DNA from: an uncultured Dehalococcoidia bacterium
GTDB taxonomy: Bacteria; Chloroflexota; Dehalococcoidia; Lucifugimonadales; CATQGZ01
Direction of reading: 5' to 3'
Assembly (NCBI GenBank): GCA_958295685.1
Contig: OY282365.1
Span: forward strand, 186,001-250,000
Length of the DNA: 64,000 bases
Shown here: positions 42,016 through 52,429 of the stretch, piece by piece
Layout: each line of letters begins with the position of its first letter
How positions within the stretch are numbered: position 1 is the first letter of the stretch
The notes under the pieces: model-generated
Told to the model about the DNA's origin: nothing
The model's input: only the letters and a program-made list of their open reading frames with translations
Databases searched by the model: none
Position numbers and translations under genes: made by a program

Positions 42016-43608
42016 ATGAGGTTCACCTCCCGGAGATCGAACGTGATGGCCCGCAACGGAATGGTGGCCACAAGCCAGCCGCTCGCTGCGATGGCCGGGC
42101 TCCGCGTCATGATGGACGGCGGGAACGCCGTGGACGCGGCCGTAGCGGCGGCGGCCGTCCTGGCCGTTGTCGAGCCGCACTCCACAGGGCTCGGCGGCGA
42201 CGTATTCGCCCTGATACGCATGGCCCGCGATGGGAAGGTGCGGGCCCTCAACGCCAGCGGACGCGCCCCCGCAGCCGCCGACCGCGAACAGCTGCTCCGA
42301 CGGGGATTCCGGGCCGTCCCGGAACTCGGCCCGTTCGCCGTTACCGTGCCCGGCGCCGTCAGTGGGTGGGAGGCGGCGGTCGAGTCCTACGGCACGATGC
42401 CCCTGTCCGATCTGCTGAAGCCGGCCATCGAGTACGCCAGCGGGGGCTACCCTGTGTCGGAGGTCATCAGCGCAGCGTGGCGCGCATCGACCGAGAAACT
42501 TCGCGCACACCCGTCGGGCAGGGCATATCTGCCGAACGGAGACGCGCCCCGCGCGGGCGAGGTATTCCACCTGCCCGACCTGGCGGCGACGCTTCGGACC
42601 GTCGCCGAAGGAGGAGCCGAAGCCTTCTACAACGGCCCCCCGGCTGAGATGACAGCCCGGTTCGTCCAGAGCCTCGGCGGTTGGCTCTCGCTCGAAGACA
42701 TGTCCCGCCACAGGGCCGAATGGGTCGAACCCGTCTCCACGAGCTACAGAGGGCTGGAATGCTGGCAGGTGCCGCCCAACAGCCAGGGGATCAACCTCCT
42801 GGCGGCCTTGAACATCGCCGAGGGCTTCGACCTCCCGGCGATGGGCTTTCAATCACCAGCCGCGTACCATCACCTCATCGAATGCGCCCGGCTCGCGCTG
42901 GACGACGGCCTGCGCCACGTCACGGACGTCGAGCGCATGACGATCAGCCCGGCCCGGCTTCTCTCGAAAACGCGTGCCGGCGAGAGGCGGCGGACGATCC
43001 GCCCCGACCGCGCCATCGGCGAGATCGAGCCGTCCTCGGCAACGACCCAGGACGACACGGTCTACCTATCCTGCGTGGACGGCCAGGGCAACGCCTGCTC
43101 CTTCATCAACAGCATCTTCCACGGCTTTGGCGCCGGCCTCGTCGTGCCGGGCGCCGGCATGACGCTGCACAACAGAGGATCCTCGTTCTCTCTGGACAGG
43201 CGGCACGCCAACGCCCTGGAGCCCGGGAAGCGCCCGTACCACACCCTCATGCCCGGCATGGTCACGCGCGGCGGCGAGCTCTGGCTGTCCTATGGAGTAA
43301 TGGGCGGGATGCAGCAGGCGCAGGGTCACCTTCAGGTACTGGTGAACATGATCGACTTCGGCCTCGACCCGCAGGCCGCGCTGGACACGCCCCGCTTCAG
43401 CGTCCGCTTCGAGGATGGAGTAGCCATCGAGCGCACCGCCCACCCCGATGTGGTCCCAGCCCTGAAGAACCTCGGCCACAGGATAATGGCCGAGCCGCCG
43501 CACGGGGTCTTCTTCGGAGGAGGGCAGGTTATCGCCCGTGACCCTCACACCGGCGTTCTGACAGGAGGGAGCGAGCCCAGACTGGACGGCGCCGCCATCG
43601 GCTGGTAG
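42016..43608 (+). CDS. Gamma-glutamyltransferase family protein
   Basis: 530 residues of the Ntn-hydrolase GGT family. The self-cleavage/nucleophile Thr is Thr348 (QDDTVYLSCVD); in E. coli the equivalent is TTHYSVVD. GLGGDVFALI near residue 60, and YGVMGGMQQAQGHLQVL near 430, are family features. There is no signal peptide, so it is probably cytosolic, unlike periplasmic GGT. GGAGGA precedes the ATG; it is 5 bp after the AcoX-like gene. It may act on a gamma-glutamyl or other amide. Confidence 0.88.
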   Translation: MRFTSRRSNVMARNGMVATSQPLAAMAGLRVMMDGGNAVDAAVAAAAVLAVVEPHSTGLGGDVFALIRMARDGKVRALNASGRAPAAADREQLLRRGFRAVPELGPFAVTVPGAVSGWEAAVESYGTMPLSDLLKPAIEYASGGYPVSEVISAAWRASTEKLRAHPSGRAYLPNGDAPRAGEVFHLPDLAATLRTVAEGGAEAFYNGPPAEMTARFVQSLGGWLSLEDMSRHRAEWVEPVSTSYRGLECWQVPPNSQGINLLAALNIAEGFDLPAMGFQSPAAYHHLIECARLALDDGLRHVTDVERMTISPARLLSKTRAGERRRTIRPDRAIGEIEPSSATTQDDTVYLSCVDGQGNACSFINSIFHGFGAGLVVPGAGMTLHNRGSSFSLDRRHANALEPGKRPYHTLMPGMVTRGGELWLSYGVMGGMQQAQGHLQVLVNMIDFGLDPQAALDTPRFSVRFEDGVAIERTAHPDVVPALKNLGHRIMAEPPHGVFFGGGQVIARDPHTGVLTGGSEPRLDGAAIGW

Positions 43609-43631
43609 CCCCCGCGCTCGACCGGCCCCTC

Positions 43632-43640
43632 TGATATAAT
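43632..43640 (+). promoter_or_regulatory. Extended -10 promoter of the SDR gene
   Basis: TGATATAAT, an extended -10 box, 35 bp before the SDR start codon; GGGAGGA lies between them. No -35 box is recognised. Confidence 0.55.
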
Positions 43641-43674
43641 TGCCGCCGCAGACCACCCTCCGGGAGGATAAAGG

Positions 43675-44424
43675 ATGGAACTGGACGGCGCCGTATCCAT
43701 AGTCACGGGCGGCAACGGCGGGCTCGGCCAGCGCATCTGCCGCGCTCTGGCCGCCGCAGGCAGCAGAGTGGCAGTCGTCTACGCGGCGAGCCGGGAACAG
43801 GCTGAGTCGTTCGCGGCTGAACTTAGGGACGGGGGCGCGGAGGCGCTGGCATTCCAGTGCGACGTGTCCGACCCGGCGCTGGTCGAGAGCCTCGTCTCCC
43901 AGGTGGAAGACCGGCTGGGCGGCCCCGACATTCTCATCAACGACGCCGCCTACAACAAGATGATCCCGTTCGACGACCTAGAGGGCCTCACCTACGAGGA
44001 GTGGAGCAAGATACTGGACGTCAACCTGACCGGCCCGATGCTGACGACCAAGGCGGTCGCGCCCGGGATGCGGAAGCGCGGCAGGGGCCGCATCGTCAAC
44101 ATCTCGTCAGTCGCCGGATTCGCGCCCTCGGGGTCGTCCATCGCCTACGCGGTGTCCAAGGCCGGCCTGAACCACCTCACACGCTGCATGGCCGTCGGTC
44201 TGGCGCCGGACATCCTGGTGAACTGCGTGGCCCCGGGGCATCTCGAAGGCACCAGGGCCACGGCCAACCTGGACCCCGTATTCAGCAGGCAGGCCCAGCA
44301 GGGCGCGCTCCTGAAGCGCTCGGCGAGCAAGGACGACGTCGCGGACCAGGTGGTGGCCTTCTGCCGCACCGACAGCACGACCGGACAAACGCTCGTGATA
44401 GACGCCGGACGGTACTTCCACTAG
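43675..44424 (+). CDS. Short-chain dehydrogenase/reductase (FabG-like)
   Basis: 249 residues. The NAD(P) loop is TGGNGGLGQ (11-19), NDAAYNKM is a variant of the NNAG motif, and the catalytic Ser lies in NISSVAG with Tyr158 and Lys162 (YAVSK). It is a classical SDR; whether it reduces 3-ketoacyl-ACP or another ketone is unknown. It has its own promoter, and is not coupled to neighbours. Confidence 0.92.
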   Translation: MELDGAVSIVTGGNGGLGQRICRALAAAGSRVAVVYAASREQAESFAAELRDGGAEALAFQCDVSDPALVESLVSQVEDRLGGPDILINDAAYNKMIPFDDLEGLTYEEWSKILDVNLTGPMLTTKAVAPGMRKRGRGRIVNISSVAGFAPSGSSIAYAVSKAGLNHLTRCMAVGLAPDILVNCVAPGHLEGTRATANLDPVFSRQAQQGALLKRSASKDDVADQVVAFCRTDSTTGQTLVIDAGRYFH

Positions 44425-44468
44425 GCGGGAGAGGGTAGGGGAATCCGCGCCGTGTCGCGCCGCCAGCC

Positions 44469-44840
44469 GTGGTCCCATTAGTAGCCGCTCAGATCCGGTC
44501 CGTGATCGAGGGCATCCGTCTGCTCGAGACACTGGTCACCGCCCCGCTGGGGCTGTACTCGGACCTGAAGATGCTCAGGGAATCGCTCCCGTACTCAGAG
44601 GCGGCAGACCTGACCCGAGAGCAGACCGCAGCGCGTCGCGGCGCCTACGCCGGCCTGACCGACAGGCCCAGCGGCCTCGCGTTGGCGGCCATATCGTCGG
44701 TGAGAGCCTCCATAGGCGTCCTCGAGGTCGTCCCCGACGACCCCGACGTGGCGAGACTCAGAGCCGGCTGGATCGAGCAGGCCCGTCGGGTCCTCGACCG
44801 GGCCGAACGGAAGGTGCGCAGTGATCGCTGCGCTGAATAG
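44469..44840 (+). CDS. Uncharacterised small protein
   Basis: 123 residues from a GTG start. No family is recognised. It is mainly helical, with GIRLLETLVTAPLGLYSDLK and a charged C-terminal helix (GWIEQARRVLDRAERKV). There is no signal or membrane segment. It lies 44 bp after the SDR and 51 bp before the translin-family gene. The ribosome site is not clear, so the start may be later. Confidence 0.45.
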   Translation: MVPLVAAQIRSVIEGIRLLETLVTAPLGLYSDLKMLRESLPYSEAADLTREQTAARRGAYAGLTDRPSGLALAAISSVRASIGVLEVVPDDPDVARLRAGWIEQARRVLDRAERKVRSDRCAE

Positions 44841-44891
44841 CCTCATTGCCCGCCCGTCCGCCTGTGCGGACGCCGCCGCCGCGCCCGCTTC

Positions 44892-45578
44892 ATGAGTACC
44901 GACCGCGAAGGCCCGTCCATCGAGTCCCACCGCGAGGCTCTACGGCGGATCGCCGACCACGCCCGCGCGAAGTTCGCCGAAGTTCACGAGGCCCGTGAGC
45001 AGGCCCTGAGATTCTCGCGCGAGATCATCCGAAACTCCGCCAGCGCAATCAGGGCGGCCCACCGGGCGGAGTACGACAGGGCCCTCGACCTGCTGTCCGG
45101 GCTGACCGCCCAGGTCGATGAGATGAACGCCGTCCTGCGGGACCACCCGTCGGTCTACTACGCGGGATACGTCGAGGACGCCCGCAAGGAGTACGTGGAG
45201 GCTCACGCGACGCTGGCCTTCGTTCGGCACGGCAGGCTGCCCACCCCGGAGGAACTGGGCGTCGGTCCGGCCCCGTATATGAATGGGCTCGCCGACGCGG
45301 CCGGCGAGCTTCGCAGGTCGATCCTGGACTCGCTGCGGCGCGGAGACCTCTCTCGCTGCGAGGCGCTCCTAGACCTCATGGACGACATCTACTCGGCGCT
45401 GGTCTCCATGGACTTCCCCGAAGCGGTCACCAGGAACCTCCGCCGAGGCGCCGACATGGTGCGCGGCACGCTGGAGCGCACACGCGGCGACCTGACGGTC
45501 GCGCTCCGGCAGAGCCGGTTGGAGAAACGCCTGGCCGAACTCAGCCGCTCCCTGTCCGACGGACCGGACCGGGCGTGA
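44892..45578 (+). CDS. Translin-family protein
   Basis: 228 residues, the length of translin/TRAX. It is all-helical with the family landmarks in the C-terminal half: YYAGYVEDARKEYVEAHA, GVGPAPYMNGLADAAGELRR, MDDIYSALVSMDFPEAVTRN, and LRRGADMVRGTLERTRGDLT. Translins bind single-stranded nucleic acids; with TRAX they form the C3PO RNase in animals, and archaea have one homologue. The acidic catalytic residues of TRAX lie in equivalents of the MDDIYSALV helix, where D-D is kept. It ends 6 bp from the convergent ABC permease gene. Confidence 0.82.
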   Translation: MSTDREGPSIESHREALRRIADHARAKFAEVHEAREQALRFSREIIRNSASAIRAAHRAEYDRALDLLSGLTAQVDEMNAVLRDHPSVYYAGYVEDARKEYVEAHATLAFVRHGRLPTPEELGVGPAPYMNGLADAAGELRRSILDSLRRGDLSRCEALLDLMDDIYSALVSMDFPEAVTRNLRRGADMVRGTLERTRGDLTVALRQSRLEKRLAELSRSLSDGPDRA

Positions 45579-45584
45579 GCCATG

Positions 45585-46739
45585 TCATGACGTCAATGTC
45601 CTGTGGAGCCGCCAGGCGGCGAGGCTGAGGAGAGCCGCGGCAAAGGCCCCCAAGACGCCGAGCTCGCGCAGGATGCTGCCGACGCCTCCGTTCCTGCCGA
45701 TCAGCTCCTCGAAGGCGCGGTTCCCCCATGCGTGGGGGGTGGCGTTGGCAATCGTCCGCATCGTGTCCGGAAACACCTCGAGCGGGACCATGCTCCCGCC
45801 GAGAGCCGCGAGTCCCAGCGACACGAGTATCGCCACTGGTATCGCCTGCTGCTCGCTGCGGAACAGGCTTCCGAGAAGCATGGCGGCGCCTGTCCCCACG
45901 AGTGAGAACACGATCAGAACGAGAGCCGCGCCAAGTGGGTTGCCCCACTCGACGCCGAAGATGAGGGCGGAGCCGAGCATGATGATGAGACCCTGGCTAA
46001 TGGCGATGCCGAGGTGTCCCATAGCCTGCCCCGCCACGATGGTGACTGCCGGGGTGGGCGTGGAGAGCATCCGGCGCGCTACGCCGAGCCTGCGGCTCTC
46101 GATCAGGGCGGCCGAGCCGGTCAACGACGTGATGAAGACGAACAGGAGGAGCTGGGTGCTGGCGCCCCTGTCGAATCGCCCCGTGTCGCCGAAGGGCTGA
46201 GCCTGGCCGGTCGTGGTCACACGGACGCCGACTCCGGGTACGGCGCGGGCGGCCTGCTCAGCCGCCGCGAGGGCCTTATCCGGCGAAGCCTCCATCTCAC
46301 TCTGCGCGAAGCGCGCCGAACGGAAGACGAGGTTCTGCTCGGCAGCGGCGGCTTCCACGGCAGAGCGCTGGACCAGACTCCCGGGCTGGGTGAAGAAGCG
46401 AAGGACAGCGCTGCCGCCGTTGCGGAGCGTCTCGTCGTACCCGCGTGGCACCACGAGACCGGCCCCCACGCGCCCACGCTCGACGGCGCTGATGAGCCCG
46501 CGCTCGTCCGAGTAGCGTGTGACGTCGAGGGCGTCCAGGGCGTCTATGGCCTCGATGAGGCTCTCACCCAGTGGGCCGGAGCCGCTGTCGAGGACGCCGA
46601 GCGCAGGCCTGAAGCCGCTCCCGAAGACCGCGCCCAGAAGCAGAATTATCAGCGCTGGAAAGACGATCATGAAGAAGTAGTTCGAGCGCTGTCGAAACGT
46701 CTGGAGCAGCACGATTTCGGCGATTGCGAGAGACTTCAC
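45585..46739 (-). CDS. ABC-2 type exporter permease
   Basis: 384 residues: one N-terminal membrane helix (about 22-42), a large outside loop to about 190, then five helices. The N-terminal segment FFMIVFPALIILLLGAVFG and VPLEVFPDTMRTIANATPHAW (with a re-entrant FPDTM turn) are typical of YhgE/ABC-2 exporters. It overlaps the preceding permease gene by 4 bp, so the two make a heterodimer with the ATPase. Confidence 0.9.
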   Translation of the reverse strand: MKSLAIAEIVLLQTFRQRSNYFFMIVFPALIILLLGAVFGSGFRPALGVLDSGSGPLGESLIEAIDALDALDVTRYSDERGLISAVERGRVGAGLVVPRGYDETLRNGGSAVLRFFTQPGSLVQRSAVEAAAAEQNLVFRSARFAQSEMEASPDKALAAAEQAARAVPGVGVRVTTTGQAQPFGDTGRFDRGASTQLLLFVFITSLTGSAALIESRRLGVARRMLSTPTPAVTIVAGQAMGHLGIAISQGLIIMLGSALIFGVEWGNPLGAALVLIVFSLVGTGAAMLLGSLFRSEQQAIPVAILVSLGLAALGGSMVPLEVFPDTMRTIANATPHAWGNRAFEELIGRNGGVGSILRELGVLGAFAAALLSLAAWRLHRTLTS

Positions 46740-47914
46740 GGCCTTGCCAGCCTTGTCAGGCTTCCCTGCCTCAGGATGATGCCGACGCCGGCCACGGCCG
46801 CGAACGCCAGGATGGCCGCGGCGTCCGGCAGGATGTCCGCCGCTCCTCCTCCGCCCTGAAGACCGCTCAGACCGCTAAGGAACCAGGCGTGGGGCGTGAG
46901 CAGGCTGACCCTCTCGATGAGTCCTCCGGCCTGCGCGATCGGGATGAGCGCCCCACCCACCATGCCGAGCACGAGCGCGGCCGCCGACTGCATGTTCTGG
47001 GCCTGCTCCATCGTTCTGGCGAACGTGGCGATCAGGTACATCATGGCCGTCGCGGCCATGACGCCGGCGGTGACGAGCAGGCCCACACCGACGGGGCTTC
47101 CCCACTCTGCGCCCATCAGCAGGCTGGTCGACACGATCATGACGACGACGCTGAAGGTTCCCAGTGCGAAGCTGGAGAGGAGCTGGCCGCCGAGGATGGA
47201 CCATCGCGGGATCGGCGCGGCGAGCAGGCGGCTCAGCGTGCCCTCTCGCCGCTCGGACAGTATGCCGAGGGTTCCTGCCTGCACCGTGAAAAAGAGGAAG
47301 AACACGGCCATGCCGGATGCGAAGAAGGTGTTCTGGTCGAGAGACTTTTGTGTGGCCGATACGTCCACGATGGAGATGGGGTCGGGCATTCCCGACGACC
47401 TCTCGATCATCCCGGCAGCCCTGCCCGGATCGAGGCTTCCCAGGGATGCGGCGGCGGCCATCGAAGCCTGGCTCGTGGTGACCTCGCCCGCGAACGAGGC
47501 CGCGATGGAGCTCGCCGCCATGGTGCTGATAGGGGAGCCGGCGTTGCCGACCACGTCTATCCACGCCTCACGGCCGCTCATGACTTCGTCGGAGAAGCCG
47601 GGCGGGATGACGAACGTGGCCGAAACGTCCCCCGACTCTGCCAGGTCGCGTCCTTCCCTGAGAGAGCCTGCAACGGTCAATTCGACGGCGCCGCTGTCCA
47701 CGATGGGAGCCAGCGCTTCTTCCACGAATACTCGCGCGACCGGCCCGCCGTCCTCATCCACTAAGGCGAACCGGAGTCCGGTGGAGCCGATGCCGCCCAT
47801 GATCTGGCTGAAGATGAAGGCCAGCACGAACGGAACCAGCATCATGACGGGCGCCGAGCGGTCGCGCGCGCGCTGGCGCAGGTCCTTCCACGCTATGAGA
47901 AGGGCGGCCCTCAT
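46736..47914 (-). CDS. ABC-2 type exporter permease
   Basis: 392 residues of the same architecture as the next gene: N-terminal helix at about 22-40, an extracytoplasmic domain, and five C-terminal helices (TVQAGTLGILSERREGTL then LLSSFALGTFSVVVMIV). It starts 1 bp after the ATPase stop and overlaps the second permease by ATGA. The substrate is unknown; such systems export drugs, lipids or lipopeptides. Confidence 0.9.
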   Translation of the reverse strand: MRAALLIAWKDLRQRARDRSAPVMMLVPFVLAFIFSQIMGGIGSTGLRFALVDEDGGPVARVFVEEALAPIVDSGAVELTVAGSLREGRDLAESGDVSATFVIPPGFSDEVMSGREAWIDVVGNAGSPISTMAASSIAASFAGEVTTSQASMAAAASLGSLDPGRAAGMIERSSGMPDPISIVDVSATQKSLDQNTFFASGMAVFFLFFTVQAGTLGILSERREGTLSRLLAAPIPRWSILGGQLLSSFALGTFSVVVMIVSTSLLMGAEWGSPVGVGLLVTAGVMAATAMMYLIATFARTMEQAQNMQSAAALVLGMVGGALIPIAQAGGLIERVSLLTPHAWFLSGLSGLQGGGGAADILPDAAAILAFAAVAGVGIILRQGSLTRLARP

Positions 47915-47915
47915 C

Positions 47916-48902
<987 letters not shown>

Positions 48903-48903
48903 G

Positions 48904-49563
48904 TCAGGATCCTGTGATGGACGGGTAGTAGGCGGCTCCCCAGGAGATGCTCGGGTTGTCCATCATGATCTCGATGAACAGCGGCACGAGAAACGCCATT
49001 ATCCGCGCTCCGTCTCTCACCTGAGCGCGGTTGAGGGAGCCGTTCCAGGTCGCGCCGCCGTGAACTAGCTGATTGCGAAGAACGTACAGCCGATCGAACA
49101 GTATGCCCAGAACCCTCTTGGTGTCTTTATTCGCGAGGGCGGCCCGTGCTGCCCTCTGGCTTCTTTCAAACTGATTCTGCCAGTTCTCGCCTCCTGGCAC
49201 TCCATTATAGTAGTTCCAGAAGGGCTGGAAGACGTATCGGTTACTCAGGAGCGTCCTGACGGAGCCTGAAAATCTGTCCCAGATCGCGTCATAGACCGTG
49301 CTTTGGAGGTCAAGGTCGACGATCTTGACGAAGTACTCATCAAAAGCGTCTCGCTGCGTTCCGGGCGCGGAAGACAGGTCTTCCGCATAGGCGGCGTTGA
49401 ACGCTATCCAGTAGAGAATGAACGCAACGTCGTGGTCTTCCGATTCCATCTCCCTTTCGGCGCGGCCGAGCCAGCTGACGCAGCGGCGGGCGCGGAGCCC
49501 GAGGATGGACGGAAACCCGTCTTCATTCGCATGGCGCTTCGCTTCCAGCCTCTCGAAAGTCAT
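48904..49563 (-). CDS. HEPN-domain protein (Apea-like)
   Basis: 219 residues. The HEPN signature R-x4-H is RNQLVH at 163-168, in a helix after ILFDRLYVL, and the first helix pair (FILYWIAFNAAYAED) is also typical. Many HEPN proteins are RNases of defence or toxin systems; others are inactive. No antitoxin or nucleotidyltransferase partner is adjacent. It lies between ilvD (67 bp) and the ABC exporter genes (1 bp), and its base composition is somewhat less GC-rich than theirs. Confidence 0.75.
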   Translation of the reverse strand: MTFERLEAKRHANEDGFPSILGLRARRCVSWLGRAEREMESEDHDVAFILYWIAFNAAYAEDLSSAPGTQRDAFDEYFVKIVDLDLQSTVYDAIWDRFSGSVRTLLSNRYVFQPFWNYYNGVPGGENWQNQFERSQRAARAALANKDTKRVLGILFDRLYVLRNQLVHGGATWNGSLNRAQVRDGARIMAFLVPLFIEIMMDNPSISWGAAYYPSITGS

Positions 49564-49630
49564 GCTCCTTGCTCCTGATACGGCCGTCAGCGCGGCAGCC
49601 TCATGTCCGACTGGCCCTGAGCACGCTCAC

Positions 49631-51316
49631 TCACCCGGTGACCGCGCCCTCGGAGGCCGACGAGGCCAGCTTCGCGTACTTCGCCATGACGCCCGAGAGG
49701 TACCTGGGCGGCGGCGGCGTCCACTCTTCACGGCGCCGCTTCAACTCCTCGGCAGGCACCAGCAGATTGATCTCCCTGCTTCCTGCGTCCATGGCGATCG
49801 TGTCCCCGTCGCGCACCAGCGCAATCGGCCCGCCTGCCTGCGCTTCCGGCGCGACGTGGCCTATCATCGGTCCGTGAGTCGCGCCCGAGAAGCGCCCGTC
49901 CGTCAGAAGCAGCACACTCTCGCCCAGGCCGGCGCCCATGATCGCCCCCGTGACCGCGAGCATCTCCTGCATACCGGGCCCGCCCTTTGGCCCCTCGTAG
50001 CGTATTACGACGACGTCGCCCTCGGATATCCGGCCGCCCGTGACGGCCTCGAACGCCGCTCGCTCCCCGTCGTACACCCGCGCGGGTCCCTCGTGCCTGA
50101 GTAGCTTCGTCCCCGACACCTTCATCACCGAGCCGTCGGGCGCGAGGCTGCCCTTGAGGATTGCGAGGCCCCCCGTCGGGCTGCGCGCCGCAGCCGCCGG
50201 GTGTATCACCTCGCCGTCCGGCCTCGTGTCGAACCCGGCCAGATTCTCGGCGACGGTTCGGCCCGTGACCGTCACGGCCTCGCCGTGCAGCAGGCCCGCG
50301 TCCAGAAGCTCGTTCATCACCGTCGGCACTCCGCCCACCCTGTCCAGGTCCGACATCACGAACCGCCCCGCGGGCCGCAGGTCGGTCAGATACGGGGTGC
50401 GGCGGCTCAGCCTATCGAAGTCGTCTATGTTCAGATCCACACCCGCCTCGCGGGCTATCGCCAGCAGATGGAGCACCGCGTTCGTTGACCCGCCCATGGA
50501 CAGCACGACCATGGCGGCGTTCTCCAACGATTCTCTCGTGATGATGTCCCTGGGCTTCAGATCCCTCTCCAGCAGGCCGTACAGCACCGCTCCCGCGCCG
50601 TGTGCCAGAACCTCGTTGCGGGGGTCGACCGCCGGCACGGACGCCGCGCCGGGTATGGACATGCCCATCGCCTCGATTGCCGATGCCATGGTGTTTGCCG
50701 TGAACATGCCGGAGCAGGCGCCTTCCCCGGGGCACGCGACCCGCTCCATCGCTATCAACTCCTCGAGAGACAGCTTGCCCTGCGAGTGCGCCCCGACCGC
50801 CTCGAACATGTCCTGAACGTTGATGTCCCGCCCGCGGTAGCTGCCGGGAAGTATGGCTCCCCCGTAGACGAACAGCGACGGTATGTTCAGCCGGGCCATG
50901 GCCATGATCGACCCCGGCATGTTCTTGTCGCACGCCGCCACGGCCACCAGCCCGTCCATGCTCTCCCCGAAGCAGACCGTCTCTATCGAGTCGGCGATCA
51001 CCTCCCGGCTTACCAGCGACGCCTTCATGCCCTCCGTGCCCATCGAGATGCCGTCGCTGACGGTGATCGTCCCGAACATGAACGGCACGCTGGAGGCCTC
51101 CCGCAGCCCCTCCTTCACGCTCGCCGATATCCGGTCCAGGTGGACGTTGCACGGTGTAACGTCGCTCGCCAGGTTCGCCACGCCGACGAACGGCTTGTCC
51201 ATGTCCTCGTCATCGAGACCGACGGCGCGGAGCATGGCTCTGGCGGCTGCCCTCGACGCGCCCTCGCTGACGACGCGGCTCTTGCGTTTGAGATCGGGCC
51301 TTGATGCGGTGATCAT
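49631..51316 (-). CDS. ilvD: Dihydroxy-acid dehydratase
   Basis: 561 residues, full length. It makes the 2-keto acids of valine and isoleucine. Cys56 (DVTPCNVHL), Cys129 (ACDKNMPG) and Cys201 (PGEGACSGMFTANTM) are the iron-sulfur ligands. LLTDGRFSGATHG near the C-terminus holds the catalytic Ser region. No other isoleucine/valine genes are nearby. The start is ATG at 51316. Confidence 0.97.
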   Translation of the reverse strand: MITASRPDLKRKSRVVSEGASRAAARAMLRAVGLDDEDMDKPFVGVANLASDVTPCNVHLDRISASVKEGLREASSVPFMFGTITVSDGISMGTEGMKASLVSREVIADSIETVCFGESMDGLVAVAACDKNMPGSIMAMARLNIPSLFVYGGAILPGSYRGRDINVQDMFEAVGAHSQGKLSLEELIAMERVACPGEGACSGMFTANTMASAIEAMGMSIPGAASVPAVDPRNEVLAHGAGAVLYGLLERDLKPRDIITRESLENAAMVVLSMGGSTNAVLHLLAIAREAGVDLNIDDFDRLSRRTPYLTDLRPAGRFVMSDLDRVGGVPTVMNELLDAGLLHGEAVTVTGRTVAENLAGFDTRPDGEVIHPAAAARSPTGGLAILKGSLAPDGSVMKVSGTKLLRHEGPARVYDGERAAFEAVTGGRISEGDVVVIRYEGPKGGPGMQEMLAVTGAIMGAGLGESVLLLTDGRFSGATHGPMIGHVAPEAQAGGPIALVRDGDTIAMDAGSREINLLVPAEELKRRREEWTPPPPRYLSGVMAKYAKLASSASEGAVTG

Positions 51317-51415
51317 CTATCTCCTCCGTCGGGCCCGGAGGGCCCGGATTGGGGCGGCCGCGGCCGCAAACCGATTATAACAGGGAGTGTCTGAAGCATG
51401 ATTGGCTGTCCCAAG

Positions 51416-52429
51416 TCAACGCGCACGGCTCTTCGCCAGCCTCACCTGTCCCCACGCGAACGCCGCGCCGCCGATGCCGATCACACTCACGTAGGTAATC
51501 GAGCGGTCGAGCAGGGTGACGGCCACCGCGTCGGGGCGGGCCAGGCTGATCGCCAGCAACCCGGTCAAACCCGGCTCCACCGCCCCAACGCCGCCCGGCG
51601 TTGGCACGATGCTGAGTATCGCGTGGCCCAGGGCGGCGAGGACCAGCAGAGGCAGGCCGACGCTCAGTCCCACAGCCTCGATCACGAAGTACAGCCGCAT
51701 GATCTCCAGCGCCCACCCCACGAGTCCCAGGAGCACGAGGCTGGGCAGGTTCTTGAAACTGCCCAGCGTGCCTTCGTGAAAGCGCCGGTACGACTGCTCC
51801 AGGCGTTCCGGCAGCAGCCGCGCCAGCCGTATGCCGTGGAACTTCATAGTGACCAGCAGAGCAGCCAGCGCCGCCGTCAAGGCCACGGCGGCCGCGAGCA
51901 CGTATGCCGAAGCCGTGATACCGTAGGTGGCCGCCAGGCCCACCGCGGCAGCCGCGAGGATGACGAGTATCGTGGCCGTGTCCAGCGCCCGCTCCGCGAG
52001 TATCGTGCCCAGGCTCTTCGAGAACCTGCCGTGAGAGTCCTGTGAGAACCTGTAGGCGCGGTAGGCGTCGCCGAGCCTGAGCCAGGCGACGGCGTTCACG
52101 AACCATCCGACTACGATCAGCCGAGCGCACTCCGAAGTCGACGGCAGCCGCGTCCCAGGCTCTGCGCCTATTCCGGCGTTGCGCGCCAGCATCCGCCACC
52201 GCAGACCCCTGAACGCAAAGCTGAGGTAGTACACGAAGAGCCCGGCGGCGTACAACCAGGGATTCGTCGATCGGACGGTCTCCCAGGTGCCGCTCCAGTC
52301 CTGATTGAATCGGGTGGCGATCAGCCCGACCAGCGCGATCGTGATGGCGAGCGCGATCAGCGCCGAAGGAGAGAAGAGGCGCCTTCTGAACGAGTCCGCG
52401 GAGGGCTGGAGGTCGTTGGACGCTCTCAT
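51416..52429 (-). CDS. Flippase-like membrane protein (LPG synthase TM region / YbhN family)
   Basis: 337 residues from the ATG at 52429, chosen because it overlaps the rsmG stop as ATGA; a start 18 bp upstream is also open. Eight or so hydrophobic helices are visible. Family segments are FRGLRWRMLARNAG and ADRALD-like LAERALDTATILVILAA, and PTPGGVGAVEPGLTGLL near the C-terminus. The family includes the membrane part of lysyl-PG synthase (UPF0104). There is no catalytic lysyltransferase domain. Lipid handling is likely. Confidence 0.86.
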   Translation of the reverse strand: MRASNDLQPSADSFRRRLFSPSALIALAITIALVGLIATRFNQDWSGTWETVRSTNPWLYAAGLFVYYLSFAFRGLRWRMLARNAGIGAEPGTRLPSTSECARLIVVGWFVNAVAWLRLGDAYRAYRFSQDSHGRFSKSLGTILAERALDTATILVILAAAAVGLAATYGITASAYVLAAAVALTAALAALLVTMKFHGIRLARLLPERLEQSYRRFHEGTLGSFKNLPSLVLLGLVGWALEIMRLYFVIEAVGLSVGLPLLVLAALGHAILSIVPTPGGVGAVEPGLTGLLAISLARPDAVAVTLLDRSITYVSVIGIGGAAFAWGQVRLAKSRAR

